Assembly (NCBI GenBank): GCA_035079385.1
Contig: JAVHKY010000012.1
Location: 5,794,501 to 5,858,500, forward strand
Direction of reading: 5' to 3'
Length of the DNA: 64,000 nt
DNA from: Aspidiotus rigidus
Taxonomy: Eukaryota > Arthropoda > Insecta > Hemiptera > Diaspididae
The notes beneath the pieces are model-generated. The model did not search any database, had not been told where the DNA came from, and saw nothing but the letters and a program-made list of their open reading frames with translations. Of the stretch, positions 56,097 through 64,000 are shown piece after piece; the first letter of the stretch is position 1, and each line of letters begins with the position of its first letter. The translations under genes were made by a program, and so were the position numbers.

Positions 56097-59000
56097 CTAA
56101 TAACGATCGGAGTCAAAAAATTAATACAGTTAGACGAAATTTTGAATGGCAGATCTACGCAACAAATGCGACCAAACGTTTATCGCTCGAGTTATTTTTG
56201 TATTTATTCATTTTACGAATATAGGTACGTTTTGAAGACGAAAAAAAAAAAAAAAAATCACGCGATAGCGTCGATTTTTTCTTCCTCAAATAATCTTAGA
56301 TCGTGAACACCAACAATCGATGTAAGAATCAGTAAATGGGAAAAGAAAAGAAGAAAGAACTGCACTCACATTGAAAAACTGAAACTGTTTACGTGCGAGC
56401 TTGAAAAATACGAGAACTGCAATCAGTTTAATCCTTTATCGGCGTTCGAACATTGGGGAGAAAAACGCACACCTCATTTTCGAAAAAGTTTAACGTCTTT
56501 TTCCTAGTTTTGACTTTTTAACTCGAACGTGGTTTTTTGAATTAGTTACGGGTGATTCGTTCATCTTAATGTGGCCCCATAGGCAAAATATCACGTGCGT
56601 TTGATTCGATACAAATATGGAAAATTGTTCGAACTATAGAGGAAATAGAAGTGACGTGAGAGTTGCAAAACATTTTGTGATAAGTCGAGTATCATAGGTA
56701 ATGTAGCTGATAGAAAATAAACTAGGGAAACCCTTTTTCTTGGATTTTGTAGCCTATATCACGTGACAGACTAGAAAAACCAGACGAACCGCTTTCTTTT
56801 TCGACACAAGATGGTTGAAAAAAAAGTTATTTTCCTGAGGTCAGGACAAAAATTTCTAGAATGACATGCACGATAGTTTAATTATAGAAGGACCTACTAA
56901 AATTTCCGTCTCGTAAATTTCGTTTCACAGAGAAAACCGGGGAATTGGTCAAAACTCGGACGATTAGAATATTATCTCAAATTCTTTGAAGGCAGATTTT
57001 CCAAATTTCACGTCAGCCTATCTCAACGCGACTTCTGAAACTTTGACAATCTCAACATATGCTGTCTCTAATCTGATCAAATGCGAACAATGGAAAAATT
57101 TTTCCAACCTTTTTTTTTATCACCAGGGACAAATTAACGAGTTTAATGGCAGGAGGCCAAGAGTTTCAGCTGTCTCGACCAATCACTCAGTCAAAAAGTA
57201 AGACTCTTTAACCTAAGAAGAACAAGAAACACTGACGCAGCCAGACCATCATTCACATTCTATTTTCCACTCCCATTTGAAAAGAGCCCATTTACTTCGA
57301 AGATACAGATATAGAGGTACTGGGCCATGGTTCCTCCATTCCGCCTCCAAAATCCCACTCAGTATTCCGCCTCCCAAATTTTGCTGTCTTTCAACTAAGC
57401 AATATTCACCGCAAGAAGATCAACAATGAAGGATACGATCAGATAACCTTACCATTAGGAAGAGACTGACTGTAAACAATTGTTGTCGAGACTGAATAAT
57501 TATTATTGACACCAGTTGCATAGCTGAGGAGGAGGGGGCGACAGGAATCTCTGGGCTCCTAAATCACCATTTTCCCTTCGCAGGAAATGAAGCTGATGCG
57601 AAATATTGTAATAATTTAAAATTTTCATAATTCTTACGCCCCCCAAGCGGAAGATCTGTTGTTTGATGTGTGGAATTGAAATTTAATCATTCGACCCGCA
57701 CCCCTGAAAACTTTTTCAGTTACACTTGAGACAGAGGTTTCTTGATTTCGACAAACGATCGAATCGATTATTGATTGAAATCCTCCCGAGTCCTTCTCCA
57801 GATACAACTATGATCGGAATTGTGACATGCATCATGCCTTTATTGAATCCTCCGCCCTTCCACAGACGTTAGACTTGGAAAATTTTCGCTAAACTCTCCA
57901 ACTAATTTGAAAATTTGCGAGTTGCTCCCCTCCCCCCTCCGTTAATACCCCTCTTCCCTGACGTCTAACCTGAAAAATTTTCGCTGAATTCTCTTACTAA
58001 CTGAGCATACAGCTTAATAGGAGAAGAAGGGCAAACGAGCAAAATGAACCCTAGTCTAACATACGAGTACAGGAGTACAAAATAATTATTAGCCCTTAAC
58101 TCACTGTTGGGACCAAGAAGAAAAAATTCTGAGTTCTGAGACAACATTAAATCTATAGTCCACCTCTAATAGAAACTTTCCAAACACTCACAAGCTAGTC
58201 AAAATTTCGCCCCCCTGATGACGCCATAAAGTAAGCGTGGCCTTGACTCATTTTAGGGATAAAACCAGGTCATTTCAAATACACAGTGCACAACATGAAA
58301 AAATATGAAACACGATTTTTATGGTATTTGGCTCTACCAGAATATTTTTCTCTCAGTCATCCTCCTTGTACGTCTAGCACGGAGGTCGAAATTTTTCTAA
58401 GTTCTGGTCCTTATCTAAATAGTCCGATGGACAAAATTTTTATAAATCTCCACTCAGTCCTCTCACACATGATTCGAAAGTCATCGTTTCTTCAAGTTCC
58501 CTTCCCCATTTAGGCTCAATGGTCCTAAATACACAATAAACATGTACGTTCTTCCGAGAAAAGGTTCTCCAGGCATTTTCTCAAAGAACATTTTCCCGGA
58601 TAGCCCCGGTCCGTGGGACTCCACTTTGCCTGAAGCACGGCAAACGGTGGACTTTTTTTGAAATAACCCGCGTAGAACAGGTTTTCATTAAGAACCATAA
58701 AAAAAAAAAGTCCGATACATTAAATTAGCAGAATGGTGAGAGGACTCATTTTGCTAATCGTTAATTTTTTTACCTTCGGGATTCATAACGTCGTTGAAGG
58801 ATTTGAGAACTCAAAAAATCTCAATATTCTGTTTTAGAGGAAGTGGGCTTTTAAAAACTCTCAATTTCGTTTTAATAAAAGGTGTAATAATTAAAAATGT
58901 CATAGATCACGAAAACACTCGCTTTTGAAAGATCTAGTAAAAATTCTTGGTCAAAAATATACCTCCGCCGAAGAGCTTTGAGAAAATTTGATCATGACAG

Positions 59001-60261
59001 TTCAGATCGACTCAGAGGATTCATGAAAATGTCGACCTAATTTACGTGGATCAGGGGGCTTGAAACGAAAAATTCGGATCTGTACAGACAAGAGATTAGG
59101 TAGAACATCGAGCTTTGAACTTATTCACAAACCATACAAAATAATTCGCTAAAAGAGATGAAAAGCGGTATTTTTCATTCTTAAAAAAAAAAAAAACTAC
59201 AAAAAACTGAATTAAGCCACTGCATTTCGAAACTCGCTATAATTCAGGTCGAAAGTCAAAATATTTTCAAACGCTCCTCCTCATAATAATATTGCTTCAA
59301 GGTCACCTACCTCCCCTCTTTCTCTCATCGGAAATTTTCCAAATCTTAATTTCGTACCTCACAGCTCGTAAACTTTTGAGTTTTGAACCCTAGAATACCA
59401 TTGGGGGGAAAATTTAGCTTGATATCTGCATAAATGCAGACATTTCGAAGAATTTCAAACTCTGGGCTCTACACAGGGAGGTTCTAAACGTTCACAATAA
59501 GAGCAGAAGATTTGTGAGCTCCGACAGTGGTACAAGAAAAATTCGAGATTCAAACCCTACAGCAAAAAAGACGACAATGTTCATCCTGCCATAGAATGGT
59601 TATCGCTCATCTCAATCGATATGGTTCAAGACAGAGTGGCAGACGCACCCGAGAGCAGCAGACGAATGGTTTAGAAGGAGCTTTCGTAAATGTTTACAAT
59701 TGGTTCAAACATCGACATGCTTTTTCCATGCTTGTCATAAGCCAATGCTCTAGGAATTCAATAATATTTCATTCTCTCTAATTTGGTAGGGAATTCATTT
59801 ATTTTCATTAGTCACGCTCAGTTCCGCAGCAATCTCTCACGAGTAAAATATCTCTCCATTGAGAATTGAGTTTTTTAAATTTTATTAGCTTCTTTTTCAG
59901 TTGTAGGTAGTCCATCATGCTTGAACCCCAATGCATGTTTTAAAATTTTGCGGGGTTTAGTTCATTGGTTTTGAAACTTTTTTTTGACAATTAATATCGT
60001 AGACTAATATGATATTATCGCCCCTGATTCAAAAGTTCAATTTACGGGTGAATTCGAAAAAAATGTCTCAAAGACGAAAAAAAAAACGAAAGGTGGCTGC
60101 CCAAAACTGAGATTATTTTATGGTAAAGAATTAAATGATGAGATGATATTACCAAAACGTAATACAAAAATTTAAGATAAAGGCTAAGGAGACGAAAGAT
60201 CACGCGAAACTATCAATATTAATAATTGTAAATCAAAATGAAAATTCGTACGAAATCTTAC
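56097..60261. other. Possible intron; no exon recognised
   Basis: AT-rich with short homopolymers. Short open frames at 56,986-57,201 and 59,527-59,781 lack family or splice support. 58,270-58,530 has weak traces of the 45-bp-type sequence (GGAGGTCGAAATTTTTCTAA). Confidence 0.35.
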
Positions 60262-60354
60262 CTGTATTCTATGACAATTCATCATCATCGATGGTTGATT
60301 CAAAGGATACCACTGAGGAAAACTATACATCGGAGTCGCGTCACCACTCGCCAT
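60262..60354 (-). CDS. Probable first coding exon of an unidentified gene
   Basis: ATG followed by 31 codons (MASGDATPMYSFPQWYP, then NQPSMMMNCHRIQ) ending in CAG|GTAAGA, a near-ideal donor, phase 0. The codons are mixed rather than AT-biased. In-frame sequence upstream of this Met also reaches an earlier ATG at 60,459, but that stretch (IIRTRLFLLLLFEFRF) looks like leader. Not recognised; the remaining exons would lie to the left. Confidence 0.5.
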
Positions 60355-63300
60355 AATTAAAGCGTTCGAAAGACGACTAAATCGAAACTCGAATAACAAC
60401 AACAAAAACAAGCGAGTCCGTATGATAACTTTGTCCGACGAATGATAAGACGGATGCAACAGATCTTAAGTACCTACGTGCGTACAAAAGGTACAATGAA
60501 CAGCAGCAAGTTGTCGGTACGAACTACTATCGAAAGAAATACGAGTATGAAACAGAGTATGAGAAGAAGAAAGATATCTCAAGGCGTGCGATCCCCTTTG
60601 TCCGACAATTTCGATCCTTCTGCTTCCACTGCCTTGCTTCTTCTAGTTCATTGCCATAGACGCGACGACGAATACTGACTGCTTCATGCACATACAATAA
60701 AACGTGACGATGATTGTATTAAAAAAAATAAAATGCGACCGTTATCGAGTCGATACACATACACGATTGTCGACGACATATCGATGATTTTTATGCAAAT
60801 CATTACCGGTTAGCCAATATTCCAACGATTGATTAAATCTCTGAGACTTCTTAACGTGAGCAGATTTTAACATCGCTTAAACGCGTTTCTTTTTCCTTTT
60901 ATTAAAAGAGGAAAAAAGAAAAAAAATTAAATTATGTCCACAGAATATTTTTAGTCATTTTTCATGGTACTTTATCCCAATTCTATTTATAAAATACAAA
61001 CCCGTTAGCTAGAGATTTGATCGCTTACTCTCGTGGAATCCGCAGTTGTGCACATGCAATATTTTTCCAGACGTTATTTTCCCTGGATGTGAAAAAACTC
61101 GACGTAGTTTGGAGAAATTCCATCAACTTTTTAAATCAAGCAGCGCAGTAGAAATCTTTTCTGTAAATATAAGAATTCAAAATACAGATAGCTTGAAGAC
61201 CGATAACAATAGCTTCTCGCATTGTTCAAATTTCTTACATTCGGATTTTCATTACGATACGTACCAGTTGGTAGGACGCGAGATTTAGAAATGTTCGAGC
61301 CTCTTCATACCTTTCACTTGGATATTAGTACGAACAGTTACAAATCAGTATCTAAAATACTTGGCTCAATCCAACCACTCGAATTGAAGGTTAACTCAAA
61401 ATTTGAGAAGTCACGCCGGTTGGTCTTCTAAATCCACGACCCCAGATTTCAGCCATGTCGGCTCGTAACAAATTTCACAGAAATTCTGACCAAATTCTCA
61501 TATCTGATATATTGCTCACCTAAATAGTTGGTTCACGTCTTCTGAGAAAAGGCCGTAATACCTAACTATAGATACCTAACGTTGCAGAGATCGGGCTAGA
61601 AGTTGAAAATGTTTTCGGGGCTTACTATCATAATATTTGAATGTTTCAAGTAGGTAATTACTAACTAGCAATTAGTATGAAATACTATACTTAGCTTAGT
61701 TCCAAAATTCCAACTACTCGTTTGAATCTTCTAAAATCATAAATCACAATTCCAGATTTCAGCCACGTCGATTTCATTAGGATTAGTCAGCATTTTCGAC
61801 ACGAATTAATGTCGAATTTTACAAATATTCTGACTGAATTCTGATTTCTGATCGTTCCCTGACCACACTGTTCTTTTCAAGTTCACACAATCTATCGTAC
61901 CTAGTTGAATATTGAGATATCTGGAAAACGACGATCAGCGGAATCAGATTTTCTTTAGCCTCCAGTAGCTGATACCAAAAGCTTTATTCTCCTAATTGTG
62001 ATTATGCAAATATGTTTGAACGGCAGCGATGCAATGAAAGAGTATTGGCGGTAATGGTAAGTACGTTCTCATTCGTGCGTGTAATTGTGACGCCTAGGGT
62101 CCACAGGTCCACTATTGGTCAGGAATGAATCAGGGGAAAAGAAGCATGCGATACGTATAGCAATGACATACCAGACCACGGCCGTGACCAGACGCTAGTT
62201 TGAATATAAGGCAAACACTCCGTCACTCATTATCTTTTATCATCGCAGCATCGCTTGGGGTGTAGTGAACTCAGTCCGATCCGATCCGAAGAAATTTAAA
62301 AATTTTGAATTCTAGACTCCTATACAGTATAAAGCGATGTCACGAACCGACGAGAACACTCATTGGGGGCTTGTGTGATCAGGTGTATTTACGTAACATT
62401 ACAATTTGAAGTTTTCTTTTTCAAATAACTTCTTAAAAGGAATTTCTACGAAAAAATCATAAGAATGAAAGTGATGGTAGAGATTGAAATTTTCTTTAAT
62501 TTGAGACCACTCTCAAATATCTACTTTGTTGAAAATATTTTCTGATTATCATCCATAAACAAATGCATTGGACGGAACCCCCAGTGAGCGTTCGCGACAT
62601 TGCCTTATACATAACAGTATGTTGCAGTAATATCTTTCAGTCAAAATCATAACGCGCCTAGTCTAGGGCTTGCAACCGATAAACAAAATACAAAAAGTTT
62701 GTCAAACGTTTGATTGAGCTTCATTTTCAAGTATTGAAGACCAAAACTTTCTCGGAAAGTTTCTCTGACTGTTTGACCGATAACCATTTCAAATTTTAAG
62801 AGCGATCTGACCAGACCAGGGTGGTAAGCTTAAGTTTTATTTAATTTTCAAGCCGTAAATAACCTAAAGCGAAACGATTTTTCATTCATTTGATTAAGCG
62901 ACTTAATAAGTGAAACAAATTCTTACACCTTAAAAAAGGCAAAAATATATGGTTTTTCTAACAAAAACATGGTTTTCCTCAAGTTTTATACTTTCAGCTT
63001 CAAGCTTTAACCTTAACTTCTAGGTCAAGACCTTTGACGTTAAGACTCATACTTCTTTAATAAGCTGAAAGTTTAAGTGAAAAGAAATTTCATTTGAAGT
63101 TTAGGTCTTAAGCTTAAGCGAAAAGAAATTCTGCTTCAAATTTAAGTCTTTCGCTTAAGCCCTAAAATCGAATCGCTTACCACCGGCCTTGGACCAGATC
63201 AATAATCGTTAATCGTTTGGAATTATTTCGGTCGCAAACCCTACTTAAGAGTTGATACCAGTGGTACTGTTGCAGTCCAATACTGAAAGTAAAGTATCAT

Positions 63301-64000
63301 TCTGGAATTTGAGCCCTACGATAAATACTAGTAGTGAGGATAAGGGCCGCCATATTCAGTCGTTGTATCATCATTCATCCTTACAGTTCCTTATTTAGGT
63401 GAGGAATTTGTACAATAAGGAGTTATTTTGTAACTCTGAATAGCGCTGAATTTTGTATTTTTCTTTCATTTTAGTCTAACAGTCTTCATTATCATTTTCA
63501 AGTCGTGATAAGCTGTTATCAGTCATTGGAATAGAGAAGTCTGACTAAGTAAATACTATGGCGGCCTATATGTCCTCAGTTGTATTTACGGGGCTCGCTG
63601 AAAGATGCAAAACTGACTTTTCACAATTCCAGAATCTTTAAAAATTAGTTGAAGTGTGATAATTATATTGATGTTAAAAAATTGTCATAATTTAGTTGAT
63701 AAAAAATTTATTTACTATGATCTTATAATAGGCCTATCATTATCCATCACGTCTATCATTATACCTAATGGTAATATTAATTATAATATTTGTTAGTACA
63801 TCCTATCCTGCTGCCTGAATAGATTCAAAACAGCCATCACTTTTATTGAAACTTTCCACGGTGAAAATATCGATCATTGTTCACATTTATCCTGTCGTAG
63901 CCAAAAATCTCCAAAGACTTAATCATCTACGGGAAGGTTACGATCGTGTCTCTATTCTTTGGTAGCAGAAAAGTCATTATACTCGGTAGACGAACTCACA
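60355..64000. other. Upstream region; no gene recognised
   Basis: Mostly single-copy. 62,205-62,230 has TATAAGG followed about 20 bp later by GTCACTCATT, a weak plus-strand TATA/initiator candidate. 62,940-63,180 has degenerate AGGTCTTAAGCTTAAGCGAA-type repeats. No exon could be supported to the right of 60,354. Confidence 0.4.

Overview
The window is nuclear DNA of an animal, most likely an insect. It has short coding exons with GT-AG introns on a repeat-rich AT background. It carries decayed nuclear copies of mitochondrial cob and nad1 in insect-type gene order (TGA must be read as Trp), Penelope-like and I-superfamily retroelements, and a Helitron. I cannot name the species from the sequence.

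The one clear gene runs on the minus strand from about 33 kb down to 10.6 kb. I assembled 13 coding exons whose splice phases all agree, giving 1005 codons. They encode a type II transmembrane serine protease: basic cytoplasmic tail, one membrane span, SEA domain, long Ser/Thr/Pro stalk, LDLa modules, SRCR-like region, then a trypsin domain with His, Asp and Ser in place. Coding stops in phase 0 just after the catalytic serine. The last exon, about 70-80 residues by family comparison, was not found and probably lies beyond the left edge. A probable non-coding 5' exon lies just upstream of the ATG exon. A second minus-strand gene may begin at 60,354 with a 31-codon first exon, but nothing else of it is certain.

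The introns hold most of the repeats. Intron 1 (23.7-32.6 kb) contains a 2.3 kb foldback element, a 5'-truncated Penelope-like element bounded by inverted terminal repeats, a hammerhead ribozyme in one of those repeats, and an outer inverted-repeat pair. The LDLa-SRCR intron (15.6-20.2 kb) contains the mitochondrial insert, split by a Helitron, next to a decayed reverse transcriptase. The SRCR-protease intron (11.4-15.0 kb) holds a pogo-like relic and a 24-bp minisatellite.

Left flank (1-10.6 kb): palindromic elements in several copies, one of them split by another element with a TTA target duplication; a cluster of TGACGTCA palindromes; and several copies of an element with a variable number of 45-bp repeats. 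Right flank (34-55 kb): a degraded I-type LINE, LINE fragments, two more Penelope fragments, a 45-bp tandem array, AAAT-rich satellite units, a second and expanded inverted copy of the nested element, and a 52.8-54.4 kb satellite. From 55 to 64 kb the sequence looks mostly single-copy with little recognisable coding. No rRNA, tRNA or CRISPR was recognised.
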